Assembly: GCF_000473265.1 (NCBI RefSeq)
Contig: NZ_KI421511.1
Span: 7,023,909 to 7,087,908, forward strand
Length of the DNA stretch: 64,000 nt
Reading direction: 5' to 3'
Source of the DNA: Amycolatopsis thermoflava N1165
Lineage (GTDB): Bacteria; Actinomycetota; Actinomycetes; Mycobacteriales; Pseudonocardiaceae
The notes beneath the pieces were generated by a model. It had not been told where the DNA came from and made no database searches. It worked only from the letters and a program-made list of their open reading frames with translations. Positions 28,139 to 38,324 of this stretch are shown in pieces. A program made the translations under genes and the position numbers. The stretch's first letter is position 1. Every line of letters begins with the position of its first letter.

Positions 28139-29104
28139 TCACATTCCCGCGCCGATGAGCCGCATCGCCGAGGTCAGGCGGTGCTCGCCGCGTTCGGCGG
28201 CCCGGCTCGCGCCCTCCTTGCGGATCCGCGCCAGCTCCGCCGGGTCCGCCAGCAGCTCCAGCGTCCGCTCCCGGATCGGGCGTAGTGTCTCGACCACCGC
28301 CTCCGCCACGGCTTCCTTCAGCGCTCCGTAGGACGAGAACTCCGCCGCCACGTCCGCGGGCCGCTCGCCCCGGCAGCCGGCCAGGATCTCCAGCAGGTTC
28401 GCGACCCCGGGACGCTCTTCCGGCGCGTACTCGACCCCGGTGAGCCCGTCGGTGACCGCGCGCCGCACCTTGCGCCGGATCAGGTCCGGCTCGTCCAGCA
28501 CGAACACCACCCCGGCCGCGTCCCGGGCCGACTTCGACATCTTCCGCGCCGGGTCGCTCAGGTCCCGCACCCGCGCGCCCGTCGGCGGCAGCACTGGCCG
28601 CGGCACCGTGAACACCTCGCCGTAGGTGCCGTTGAACCGCCTGGCCAGCGCCCGCGCCAGCTCCACGTGCTGGTTCTGGTCCTCGCCGACCGGCACTTCC
28701 GCCGCGCCCTGCAGCAGGATGTCGGCGGCCATCAGCACCGGGTAGGTCAGCAGGCTCAGCCGCACCCCCGGCTGGCCACTGCCCTTCTCCTTGAACTGGA
28801 TCATCCGCGCGGCCTCGCCGTAGCTGCAGGTGCACTCCAGGATCCAGGTCAGCGCGCCCAGCTCGCGGGACAGGTCCGACTGCACGAAAACGCGCTCGGC
28901 GGGGATCCCGGCCGCCACCAGGATGGCCAGCATCTCGCTGGTCCGGCCGCGCAGCTTGCCCGGGTTGTGCGTGGTCGTCATGGCGTGCAGGTCGGATACG
29001 AAGTACAGGTCGTCCGGCCCGCCGTCGGTCACCCAGCGCTGGATCGCGCCCAGGTGGTTGCCGAGGTGGGTGTGGCCGGACGGGGTGATCCCGGAAATTC
29101 GCAT
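28139..29104 (-). CDS. trpS: Tryptophanyl-tRNA synthetase
   Basis: The 321-residue class I synthetase charges tRNA-Trp. The HIGH-like motif PSGHTHLGNH (8-17) and the KMSKS loop (188-192) are intact, as are AADILLQGA and VPVGEDQNQH. The ATG at 29104 has a GAGGAAG site; the longer open frame upstream runs through the attenuator and is not coding. A leader with tandem Trp codons and a terminator precedes the gene, so it should respond to tryptophan charging. Some actinomycetes carry two trpS genes with the inducible copy conferring indolmycin resistance. Confidence 0.95.
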   Translation of the reverse strand: MRISGITPSGHTHLGNHLGAIQRWVTDGGPDDLYFVSDLHAMTTTHNPGKLRGRTSEMLAILVAAGIPAERVFVQSDLSRELGALTWILECTCSYGEAARMIQFKEKGSGQPGVRLSLLTYPVLMAADILLQGAAEVPVGEDQNQHVELARALARRFNGTYGEVFTVPRPVLPPTGARVRDLSDPARKMSKSARDAAGVVFVLDEPDLIRRKVRRAVTDGLTGVEYAPEERPGVANLLEILAGCRGERPADVAAEFSSYGALKEAVAEAVVETLRPIRERTLELLADPAELARIRKEGASRAAERGEHRLTSAMRLIGAGM

Positions 29105-29150
29105 CGGTTGCTTCCTCGGGTCGGTGGCCACCCCCGCCACGGCCCCGGGA

Positions 29151-29185
29151 ACGACGAAGGCCGCCTGCGCGGGCGGCCTTGTCGT
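29151..29185 (-). terminator. Attenuator hairpin in the trpS leader
   Basis: aaggccgcc (29157-29165) pairs with ggcggcctt (29172-29180), and acgac (29151-29155) pairs with gtcgt (29181-29185) with one bulged base. The stem lies between the Trp-Trp leader peptide and the trpS ribosome site. The sequence cgcctgcgggcggcc inside the leader ORF (29211-29225) is nearly identical to part of this stem, so the two can form alternative structures, as attenuation requires. Confidence 0.82.
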
Positions 29186-29190
29186 GGGTT

Positions 29191-29250
29191 TCAGCGCACG
29201 TCGGAGGGACCGCCTGCGGGCGGCCACCAGAAGTTCACGATCGTACGCAC
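29191..29250 (-). CDS. Trp leader peptide (19 residues) of trpS
   Basis: A short frame from the GTG at 29248-29250 to the TGA at 29191-29193 encodes VRTIVNFWWPPAGGPSDVR, with two adjacent Trp codons (tgg tgg) at positions 9 and 10. An internal GTG before Asn would give a 15-residue form. Ribosome stalling at the Trp codons would free the downstream RNA for antitermination. No clear Shine-Dalgarno site is visible, so it may be leaderless. The peptide itself is likely only regulatory. Confidence 0.75.
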   Translation of the reverse strand: MRTIVNFWWPPAGGPSDVR

Positions 29251-29397
29251 GCGGACAGCGTAGCAGCGCCCGAAAGTAATATCCACATTGCCTTCCGGAA
29301 AGCAATTCTTTGGAATGTCGAACCGCTGTTGCACAGATTACTGGCAAATGGCTGAGAATTGTTTCCCGGGGGTCCTCGCCGGGGCTACCGTGAAGGC

Positions 29398-29697
29398 ATG
29401 TACATCGTGCTGATCGACTACACGGCCCCGGTGGAGGAAGTCGACTACTACCTGGCCGACCACGCGAAATGGCTGGACCGGCACTTCCGGTCGGGCGAGT
29501 TCCTGACGGCCGGCCGGCGCACGCCGCATTCCGGTTGCGTCATCATCACGCGGCCGATGCCGCGGGTGAAATTGGAGGCGATTCTGGCCTCCGACCCGTT
29601 CCACCTGCGCCGCCTCGCGCGACACGAAATCGTCGAATTCGGCGCCACCCGCACCGCGCCGGAACTCCGCTTGGTGAACGAGGCGCTGGCCGTCTAG
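29398..29697 (+). CDS. YciI-family protein
   Basis: The 99-residue protein has the ferredoxin-like YciI pattern: MYIVLIDYTAPVEEVDYYL, then DHAKWLDRHFRSGEF with the conserved His, then FLTAGRRTP and DPFHLRRLARHEIVEF. Members are small dimeric enzymes or dehydrogenase-related proteins of mostly unknown role. The ATG has only a weak AGG upstream. Its stop overlaps the stop of the convergent Lys/Cys-rich gene. Confidence 0.85.
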   Translation: MYIVLIDYTAPVEEVDYYLADHAKWLDRHFRSGEFLTAGRRTPHSGCVIITRPMPRVKLEAILASDPFHLRRLARHEIVEFGATRTAPELRLVNEALAV

Positions 29698-29858
29698 GCC
29701 GCCTTCTTGATGTCCGCCTTCGCTCGCTGGAGTGCGAGGACCGGGCACTTCTTGCAGCGGGGCTTCGAGCGGCAGCACTTCTTCTTGACCTTGCCCGCCT
29801 TCATGAGCTTGCGGACGACCTTGCGCGGGTCCGCGTCCTTCTTGCCCAAAACCACCAC
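29694..29858 (-). CDS. Tiny Lys/Cys-rich protein next to an iron box
   Basis: This is a 54-residue, very basic protein with four cysteines in CCRSKPRCKKCP, where the last Cys is followed by Pro, near the middle. The spacing resembles small zinc or Fe-S binding modules. The start is uncertain: two GTG codons lie at 29858 and 29855, and a TTG at 29849 is best placed behind GGAG. An IdeR/DmdR-type iron box lies 25-45 bp upstream of the start. The protein is short, soluble and unknown; a link to metal homeostasis is inference. Confidence 0.7.
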   Translation of the reverse strand: MVVLGKKDADPRKVVRKLMKAGKVKKKCCRSKPRCKKCPVLALQRAKADIKKAA

Positions 29859-29883
29859 TCCACGACTCGGGGGTGCCCTCAGG

Positions 29884-29902
29884 TTAGGTGAGCCTAAGTG
29901 AT
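29884..29902. promoter_or_regulatory. Iron box (IdeR/DmdR-type operator)
   Basis: The 19 bases ttaggtgagcctaagtgat match the reverse complement of the actinobacterial iron box TTAGGTTAGGCTCACCTAA at 15 of 19 positions; the first 14 match exactly. The site lies just upstream of the Lys/Cys-rich mini-protein on the minus strand and about 110 bp before the typA start. It is better placed to control the mini-protein. Confidence 0.72.
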
Positions 29903-30010
29903 CATCCACCGTGGCACTGGTCACAATGTGGTACCGGGTATCCTGAACGGGATCGCGTATGCCAAAGCGGGCCCGCGATTCATCCCTTCGAAATGTTCAG
30001 GAGCCCTCGC

Positions 30011-31906
<1,896 letters not shown>

Positions 31907-31918
31907 GTTCGCCGGGCC

Positions 31919-31948
31919 GGGGGACGTCCATCGCGGTGGGCGTCCCCC
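31919..31948 (+). terminator. Intrinsic terminator of typA
   Basis: gggggacgtcca (31919-31930) pairs with tgggcgtccccc (31937-31948), with one wobble pair, around a 6-base loop. It is followed by gtctcgtttt. It sits 13 bp after the typA stop. Confidence 0.82.
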
Positions 31949-32101
31949 GTCTCGTTTTCCGGGGGAACCACGACACGCTCAGCAACGTCCACCTTTCGGC
32001 GGTACCTGATCCGGTGACAGCGAGTCCCGGCCGGTCTGGCAATCTCGGTACCGCGGCTACAGGCCTTGTGACACCATCATGGGCTCATCAGGGGAGGCAG
32101 C

Positions 32102-33829
32102 GTGCGGGGAAGCGGTAAAGCGGCGGCACTGGTCACGGTGCTGCTGACCGCGTTGGCCGCCTGCACCAGCACCCCGCCACCGCCGGTCGTGACGTCGCCG
32201 GTGGCCCAGTCGTCGAGCCCGGCGGCGCCGACGGCATCGCAGATCGTGATCGGCGTCGACGACATCGCGGGCGGTTACAACCCGCACAACCTGGCCGACC
32301 AGTCCACGATCACCACGGCGCTGTCGCAGATGCTGCTGCCGTCGGTGTTCCGGCCCGACGCCAACGGCGAGAACCAGCTCGACACGACGCTGATGCGCTC
32401 GGCCGAGGTCACCTCGACCGACCCGTTCACGGTCACCTACCTGATCCGGCAGGACGCCTCGTGGTCCGACGGCGCGCCGATCGCGGTGGAGGACTTCGTC
32501 TACCTCGCCGAGGCCATGCGCGACCAGCCCGGTGTCGTGCAGCCCGCCGGGTACCGGCTGATCAGCAACATCCAGCCCAGCGAGGGCGGCAAGGGCGTCC
32601 AGGTGACGTTCTCCGAGCCGTACCCGGGCTGGCAGACGCTGTTCTCGAACCTGCTGCCGCAGCACCTGCTCAAGGACGCGCCGGGCGGCTGGCAGGGCGC
32701 GCTGCAGGACAGCTTCCCGGCCTACGGCGGGCCGTTCTCGATCAAGACGCGGGACAACGCGCGCGGTGAGATCATCCTGGAGCGCAACGAGCGCTACTGG
32801 GACAAGCCGGCCGCGGTAGATCAGATCGTGCTGCGCCGGTCCGACGCCACCGGCCTGGCGGGCGCCCTGCGCAGCGGCAACGACCAGTTCGTCATGTCCC
32901 GCACCGACAGCGCCGGCCTGAACCAGTTCCAGGTGCTCGGGCCGAGTGTCCAGCTGAGCACGGTGGCCAGCCCGCGGGTGGCCGAGGTGCTGCTGCGCCC
33001 GGCGAACGGCCCGCTCGTGGACGACCAGGTGCGCGAGGCCGTGTCGGCGATCATCGACCGGAACAAGCTGATCGACGAGGGCACCGGGGGCGGCCCGTCG
33101 GCCGGGCTGCGGGCCGACGCGCAGGTGCGGTGGCCCTCGCAGGCCGGCTACGCGCCGACGATCCCCGCCGGTTACGGCGTGCCGGACCCGGCGAAGGCGG
33201 AGTCGCTGCTGACCGCGGCGGGCTACGTCAAGGAAGCCGGCATCTGGCGCAAGGACGGCAGGGCGCTCACGCTGGTCGTCGCGTCGCCGGGGCAGCAGGA
33301 GCCGTACGCGAGCATGGCGAAGGAGCTGAGCAACCAGCTCATCGCGGCCGGTATCCAGGTGAACACGCTGAACGCCCAGCCGCGCGACCTGTTCGCCAAC
33401 CTGCTGGCGTTGCCGGTGAGCCAGGGCTCGACCGCCCCCACGGGCAACACGAACGCCGTGGGCGTCGACATCGCGGTGGTGCCGCTCCCGGTGGGTGGCG
33501 ACGCGGCAACGGTGCTGGCCTCGACGTTCGGTTGCCGTCCCGGACAGTCCACGCCGTCGGCGAACGTGGCCGTGATCCCGGCGAACCCGGCCGCCGTCTG
33601 CGACGAAAACCTGCAGACGACGATCGAAGAGGCGCTGACCGGGGAGAAGCCACTAACCGACGCGCTGGCCGAGCTGGAGCCGAAGCTGTGGGCGCAGCAC
33701 ACGGTGCTGCCGTTGTTCCAGCTGGCCGACACACTCGCCACCGGGCAGGGCATCTCCGGGATGACCGCGGGCCCGCCGCTGCTCGGCCCGTTCAGCGAAG
33801 CCGTGAACTGGACCCGCAGCCCCCGCTGA
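32102..33829 (+). CDS. lpqW: LpqW-like lipoprotein with peptide-binding-protein fold
   Basis: The 575-residue exported lipoprotein has signal peptide and lipobox LAAC (about Cys21) followed by a Pro/Ser/Thr linker. The body follows the cluster C substrate-binding fold: GGYNPHNLADQ, DASWSDGAPIAVEDFVY, GPFSIKTRDNARGEIILERNERYW. Location right after typA equals that of mycobacterial lpqW, which controls phosphatidylinositol mannoside/LAM synthesis rather than peptide uptake. The complete dpp operon next door has its own dppA, which also fits an orphan regulatory role. The ortholog call rests on position plus fold. Confidence 0.72.
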   Translation: MRGSGKAAALVTVLLTALAACTSTPPPPVVTSPVAQSSSPAAPTASQIVIGVDDIAGGYNPHNLADQSTITTALSQMLLPSVFRPDANGENQLDTTLMRSAEVTSTDPFTVTYLIRQDASWSDGAPIAVEDFVYLAEAMRDQPGVVQPAGYRLISNIQPSEGGKGVQVTFSEPYPGWQTLFSNLLPQHLLKDAPGGWQGALQDSFPAYGGPFSIKTRDNARGEIILERNERYWDKPAAVDQIVLRRSDATGLAGALRSGNDQFVMSRTDSAGLNQFQVLGPSVQLSTVASPRVAEVLLRPANGPLVDDQVREAVSAIIDRNKLIDEGTGGGPSAGLRADAQVRWPSQAGYAPTIPAGYGVPDPAKAESLLTAAGYVKEAGIWRKDGRALTLVVASPGQQEPYASMAKELSNQLIAAGIQVNTLNAQPRDLFANLLALPVSQGSTAPTGNTNAVGVDIAVVPLPVGGDAATVLASTFGCRPGQSTPSANVAVIPANPAAVCDENLQTTIEEALTGEKPLTDALAELEPKLWAQHTVLPLFQLADTLATGQGISGMTAGPPLLGPFSEAVNWTRSPR

Positions 33830-33842
33830 CCCCGCAACGACG

Positions 33843-33869
33843 AAGGCCCCCGGCGGAACCGGGGGCCTT
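33843..33869. terminator. Terminator after the lpqW-like gene
   Basis: aaggcccccgg (33843-33853) and ccgggggcctt (33859-33869) pair perfectly around five bases, 13 bp after the stop and followed by cttctcgc. A strong stem with a modest pyrimidine tail. Confidence 0.82.
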
Positions 33870-33964
33870 CTTCTCGCACAAAACAGAACACAACCGCGAC
33901 CCGGCAACGAAACACACCAACCGCCCGAGCCACCCCTCTCCCGCAACCCGATCCCCAGCCAAAT

Positions 33965-34026
33965 CGGTTGCCGAGCCACCGGGTCAAGGCACGCTTTCCC
34001 GCCTTGACGCGGTGTCTCGGCAACCG
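33965..34026. repeat. Long imperfect inverted repeat between convergent genes
   Basis: Arms of 26 bases (33965-33990 and 34001-34026, beginning cggttgccgagccaccgg) pair with only two mismatches around a 10-base loop. The DNA lies between the lpqW-like gene and the converging dppF. It may end transcripts from dppF or be a mobile or REP-like palindrome. No gene is seen in 33870-34113. Confidence 0.8.
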
Positions 34027-34113
34027 AACACTGAAAGATCGGGTTCGGGAGGACTCTCTCGATCGGGGCGTAGCGAAGCGAAGCCGGCGATCGAGCCACC
34101 CGCGTAGCGGAGA

Positions 34114-35166
34114 TCAGATCAACTGCCGCGCCTGCGCATAATGGCAAGCCGCCGGGTGACCCTGCCCGCGGTCGACGAGCAACGGCTCCTCGTCGATGCA
34201 CTTCGAGCGCTCCGCGTCGCTCAACTCGTTCGCGAACTTCGGGCACCGCGTCCGGAACCGGCAGCCGCTCGGCGGGTTCGCCGGGCTCGGCACGTCACCG
34301 GTGATCACGATGCGCTCCCGCGAGCGTTCCTTGCGCGGGTCGGGCACCGGGATCGCCGAAATCAGCGCCTGCGTGTACGGGTGCGCCGGGTTCTCGAACA
34401 GCTCCTCCGACGGCGCCGTCTCGACGATCTTGCCCAGGTACATCACCGCGATGCGGTTGGCGATGTGCCGGACCACGGACAGGTCGTGCGACACGAACAG
34501 GTACGACAGCCCGAACTCCGACTGCAGGTCCTGCAGCAGGTTCAGCACACCGGCCTGGATGGACACGTCCAGCGCCGACACCGGCTCGTCCAGCACCAGC
34601 AGCTTCGGCTGCAGAGCGAGCGCCCGCGCGATGCCGATGCGCTGCCGCTGGCCGCCGGAGAACTCGTGCGGGTACCGGTTGCCGTGCTCGGGCCGCAGGC
34701 CGACCGTGGCGAGCAGCTCGCGCACCCGCTCCCGGCCGCCCTTTTCGTACAGGTTGTGGATCCGCAGCGGCTCCGCGATGATCTCGTTGACCGGCATGCG
34801 CGGGTCCACCGAGGCGTACGGGTCCTGGAACACGATCTGCATCTGCCTGCGCAGGCGCTGCATGTCCTTGCGGTTCAGCTTGTGCAGCTCGGTGCCTTCG
34901 AAGCGCACCTCGCCCGCGGTGGCCGGCTGCAAGTTCAGCACCACCCGCGCGGTGGTCGACTTCCCGCACCCCGACTCGCCGACGAGCGCGAGGGTCTCCC
35001 GCTCGTAGATGTCGAACGACACCCCGGACACGGCCTGGACCTCGCCGATCTGGCGCCGGATCAGCCCGCCGCTGCGTACCGGGAAGTGCTTGACGACGTC
35101 GCGGGCCGACAGCACCGGGGTCCGCTGGTCCTGCTCGGGCAGCACGCCGGCTGCGCTCTCGCTCAT
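34114..35166 (-). CDS. dppF: Di/oligopeptide ABC transporter ATP-binding protein
   Basis: The 350-residue ATPase has Walker [11 protein letters not shown]-loop [10 protein letters not shown], signature [15 protein letters not shown] and Walker [13 protein letters not shown]. The C-terminal oligopeptide extension has the Cys-containing segment [13 protein letters not shown] and ends in a Cys/His tail, which in this family can hold an Fe-S cluster. It is the last gene of the dpp operon, and its ATG overlaps the dppD stop. With DppD it powers peptide import. Confidence 0.93.
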   Translation of the reverse strand: MSESAAGVLPEQDQRTPVLSARDVVKHFPVRSGGLIRRQIGEVQAVSGVSFDIYERETLALVGESGCGKSTTARVVLNLQPATAGEVRFEGTELHKLNRKDMQRLRRQMQIVFQDPYASVDPRMPVNEIIAEPLRIHNLYEKGGRERVRELLATVGLRPEHGNRYPHEFSGGQRQRIGIARALALQPKLLVLDEPVSALDVSIQAGVLNLLQDLQSEFGLSYLFVSHDLSVVRHIANRIAVMYLGKIVETAPSEELFENPAHPYTQALISAIPVPDPRKERSRERIVITGDVPSPANPPSGCRFRTRCPKFANELSDAERSKCIDEEPLLVDRGQGHPAACHYAQARQLI

Positions 35167-36248
35167 TCGGTCTTCTCCCCGGGGGTCACCGCGGCCACCG
35201 CGTCGACGTCGTCGACCGAGGTGGGGTTGAACAGATCAGTGGCTTCGCGGCCGGCCAGCTGGTCGCTGAAGTGGCAGGCCGCCTTGTGCAGACCGTCGGT
35301 GGTCGGCGCGAGCACCGGCTCCTCCCGGTCGCAGATGTCCTGCGCCATCGGGCAGCGCGGGCTGAACGGGCAGCCCGGCGGCATGTTGACCACCGAGGGC
35401 GGCGAACCCGCGATCGGGGTGAGCCGGTCGGTCTTGATGTCCAGCCGCGGCAGGCTGCCGAGCAGGCCCAGCGTGTAGGGCATGCGCGGGGTGTAGAAGA
35501 TGTCGTCGACCGTGCCTGCCTCGACCACCTTGCCCGCGTACATGACCTGCACCCGGTCGGCCTGCCCGGCGATGACGCCGAGGTCGTGGGTGATCAGCAC
35601 CATCGCGGCGCCGGTCTCCTGCTTCGCCGCCTGCAGCGCGTCCAGCACCTGCGCCTGCACGGTCACGTCCAGCGCGGTCGTCGGCTCGTCGGCGATGATC
35701 ACCTCGGGCCGGTTGGCGATCGCGATCGCGATCACCACGCGCTGCCGCATACCGCCGGAGAGCTGGTGCGGGTACTCGGTGGCCCGCTGCTGCGGGTTCG
35801 GGATGCGCACCAGGTCCAGCAGCTCCACGGCCTGCTTGCGGGCCACGTCCCTGCGCACGTCGTGGTGCGCGGTGATGGCCTCGGCGATCTGGTCGCCCAC
35901 CGGGTAGACCGGGTTCAACGACGTCATCGGGTCCTGGAAGACCATCGCGATGCCGCTGCCGCGGACCCGCGTCATCTGCTTCTCGGACAGCTCCAGCAGG
36001 TTGCGGCCCTTGAAGTTGATCGTGCCCTTGACGCGCGCCGAACGGGGCAGCAGGCCCATGATCGCCAGCGAGGTCACCGACTTGCCGGAGCCGGATTCAC
36101 CGACGACGCCCAGCACCTCACCGCGGCCGAGCTGGTAGCTCACACCGCGCACGGCCTGCACCAGGCCGTCGTCGCTGGGGAACTGGACGGTGAGGTCCTC
36201 CACCGAGAGGACGGGGTCGGCCGTCGTCTGGGAGTCGAACGAGGTCAT
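35163..36248 (-). CDS. dppD: Di/oligopeptide ABC transporter ATP-binding protein
   Basis: The 361-residue partner ATPase has Walker [36 protein letters not shown] and Walker [13 protein letters not shown], and a C-terminal Cys-rich segment ([18 protein letters not shown]). The ATG at 36246-36248 overlaps the dppC stop; the open frame continues upstream but only as a shadow. It belongs to one tightly coupled dppBCDF unit. Confidence 0.93.
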   Translation of the reverse strand: MTSFDSQTTADPVLSVEDLTVQFPSDDGLVQAVRGVSYQLGRGEVLGVVGESGSGKSVTSLAIMGLLPRSARVKGTINFKGRNLLELSEKQMTRVRGSGIAMVFQDPMTSLNPVYPVGDQIAEAITAHHDVRRDVARKQAVELLDLVRIPNPQQRATEYPHQLSGGMRQRVVIAIAIANRPEVIIADEPTTALDVTVQAQVLDALQAAKQETGAAMVLITHDLGVIAGQADRVQVMYAGKVVEAGTVDDIFYTPRMPYTLGLLGSLPRLDIKTDRLTPIAGSPPSVVNMPPGCPFSPRCPMAQDICDREEPVLAPTTDGLHKAACHFSDQLAGREATDLFNPTSVDDVDAVAAVTPGEKTE

Positions 36249-37183
36249 GCGCGCACCTTCGTCTGCTGGGGGTCGAACGCGTCGCGGAGCCCGTCCCCGA
36301 TGAAGTTGATCGTCAGCGCGATCAGGATGATGAACAGGCCCGGGAAGTAGAACAGCCACGGGCGGGTGTCGACCGCCGTCTGCGCGCTGCTCACCAGCAG
36401 GCCGAGCGAGGTGTCCGGCGGCCGCACACCGAAGCCGAGGAACGACAGCGCGGTCTCCAGCAGGATGCCGATGGACACCAGGATCGTCGCGTTCACGATC
36501 ACCGAGCCGAGCGCGTTGGGCACCAGGTGCCGGAAGATGATCCGCCCGTCACCCGCGCCGAGCGCGCGGGCCGCCTCGATGAACTCCTTCTCCCGCAGCG
36601 ACAGCACCACACCGCGCGCGACCCGGGACACGTAGGCCCAGTACAGGCCGGCGATGACGACCGCGATGAGCCACCAGCTGCCGCCCGCGTTGTGGCCGAG
36701 CACGGCCGCGACGGCCAGCAGCGGCAGGGTCAGCACCAGGTCGGCGATGCGCATCAGCACCGTGTCGATCCAGCCGCGGTAGTAGCCGGCGACCGCGCCC
36801 CAGATCGTGCCGACGACCGTGGAGAAGATCGCGACCAGCACGGAGATCTGCAGCGAGATCTGGGTGCCGCGGAGCACCTGGGCCAGCATGTCCTTGCCGA
36901 CCGCGTCGGTGCCGAACGGGTGCGCCAGCGACGGCGCCTCGGAGTTGTCCGGCGTGATGTCCTCGGGCCCGTACTTCCAGAGCCAGCCGCCGACGTAGGC
37001 CAGCAGCACGATCACGATCAGCAGGATCAGGCTCGCCACGGCCAGCCGGTGCTGCAGGAACCGGCGCAGCACCAGCTGGAACTGGCCGCGCTCCTGGACG
37101 GTGAACTCGCGCTCGACGGTGCCCTTGGGGCTGTCCTGCAGCTGGGCCGTCGCGGTGGTTTCGGTGGTCGAAGGCTCAGGCAT
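36245..37183 (-). CDS. dppC: Di/oligopeptide ABC transporter permease
   Basis: The 312-residue permease has a long cytoplasmic N-terminus (about 1-48), six membrane spans, the external HPFGTDAVGKDMLAQVL segment typical of DppC, and the EAA loop EFIEAARALGAGDGRIIFRHLVPN. The start ATG at 37181-37183 lies inside the end of dppB (8-bp overlap), so the two are co-translated. Confidence 0.94.
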   Translation of the reverse strand: MPEPSTTETTATAQLQDSPKGTVEREFTVQERGQFQLVLRRFLQHRLAVASLILLIVIVLLAYVGGWLWKYGPEDITPDNSEAPSLAHPFGTDAVGKDMLAQVLRGTQISLQISVLVAIFSTVVGTIWGAVAGYYRGWIDTVLMRIADLVLTLPLLAVAAVLGHNAGGSWWLIAVVIAGLYWAYVSRVARGVVLSLREKEFIEAARALGAGDGRIIFRHLVPNALGSVIVNATILVSIGILLETALSFLGFGVRPPDTSLGLLVSSAQTAVDTRPWLFYFPGLFIILIALTINFIGDGLRDAFDPQQTKVRA

Positions 37184-38156
37184 GGCGGATCCTCGGGTCG
37201 AGCACGCCGTACAGCAGGTCGGCGACAAGGTTGAACAGGATGACGAAGGTCGCCGAGATCAGCAGCCAGGCCTCGACGGCGTACACGTCGCTCTGCGCGA
37301 TGGCGTCGAGCAGGAAGGTACCCGCGCCCTGCCACTGGAACACCTTCTCGGTCACCACGGCGCCGGAGATGATGGACGCCAGGTCCAGCGCGGTGACGGT
37401 GGTGAGCGGGATGAGGGCGTTGCGCAGCGCGTGCCGCCGCATCACGACGCCGCGGGACAGGCCCTTGGCGCGGGCGAGCCGCACGTAGTCGCTGTTGAGC
37501 ACCTCGAGCATCGACCCGCGCTGGAAGCGGCTCCAGGAGGCGTAGGAGATCAGCGCCAGCGAGATGGTCGGCAGGATCATGTGCCCCAGCACGTCGCCGA
37601 GGTGCGCCCAGAAGCCGCCCTGCACGTAGATCGAACTCGCGCCGATCGTGTAGAAGACCTGGTCGCCGACGGTGTTGTTGATGTTGATGCCGGCCTGCTT
37701 CAGGAGCACCGCGAGCCAGAACGCGGGCATCGACAGGAAGAGGAAGCCGAAGAAGGTCGCCGTGTAGTCCAGCTTGGAGTACTGCTTCACGGCGCTGACG
37801 GCGCCGACGACGATCGCCAGGATCAGCGCGATGACCATCGCGAGGAAGATCAGGCGGAACGTGACGCCGAAGCGGGAGATGACCTCCGACCCGATGTCCA
37901 TCGTCGAGTTGACGGACGGGCCGAAGTCGCCGCGGAAGATGCCGGTGATCCAGTTCCAGTATCGCTCCATCAGCGGCTGGTCCAGGTGCAGCCGGTGGGT
38001 CTCGGCGGCGATGGTCTGCGGTGGCGGTGGCGGATTTCGGGTGATGAGGTTGCTGAGCGGGTTGGCCGACAGCGACACCATCACGAAGACGACGAACGTC
38101 GACAAGATGAGGATCGGCACCGACACGAGCAGCCGGCGCAATGCGAAGGCGAGCAT
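37176..38156 (-). CDS. dppB: Di/oligopeptide ABC transporter permease
   Basis: This 326-residue permease has the first span LRRLLVSVPILILSTFVVF, a large external segment (HLDQPLMERYWNWITGIFRGDFG), and the EAA loop SDYVRLARAKGLSRGVVMRRHALRN. A Pro run (NPPPPPQ) in the external region is unusual but lies in a variable loop. It lies 168 bp downstream of dppA, separated by a strong hairpin. Confidence 0.94.
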   Translation of the reverse strand: MLAFALRRLLVSVPILILSTFVVFVMVSLSANPLSNLITRNPPPPPQTIAAETHRLHLDQPLMERYWNWITGIFRGDFGPSVNSTMDIGSEVISRFGVTFRLIFLAMVIALILAIVVGAVSAVKQYSKLDYTATFFGFLFLSMPAFWLAVLLKQAGININNTVGDQVFYTIGASSIYVQGGFWAHLGDVLGHMILPTISLALISYASWSRFQRGSMLEVLNSDYVRLARAKGLSRGVVMRRHALRNALIPLTTVTALDLASIISGAVVTEKVFQWQGAGTFLLDAIAQSDVYAVEAWLLISATFVILFNLVADLLYGVLDPRIRHA

Positions 38157-38253
38157 GGAGGTCTTCCTGCTGAAGTTCGACCAGCACGCCGCTCGTGACG
38201 GCGGAACCGGGCGGCGCGACCTGTCTAGTTGTGGTGGTTTCGTGCGGTTAGGG

Positions 38254-38288
38254 GGTGGGGGAGACCGGCGTCGCCGGCCTCCCCCACC
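38254..38288 (-). terminator. Strong hairpin between dppA and dppB
   Basis: ggtgggggag (38254-38263) pairs with ctcccccacc (38279-38288) and ccggc pairs with gccgg inside, after one mismatch, giving a near-continuous stem of about 15 bp. On the minus strand it follows dppA and precedes dppB. No T run follows, so partial termination or 3' end protection of the dppA transcript is likely, keeping binding protein in excess. Confidence 0.75.
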
Positions 38289-38324
38289 GAATTACTTCTC
38301 AGTAATGTACTCCGGCTCGGCTGG

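Noticed and set aside
29105-29347. Extended trpS start, or a T-box riboswitch upstream of it
   Set aside because: The extension runs through the leader peptide and attenuator. No T-box sequence or long stem I array is seen, whereas Trp codons and alternative stems are.
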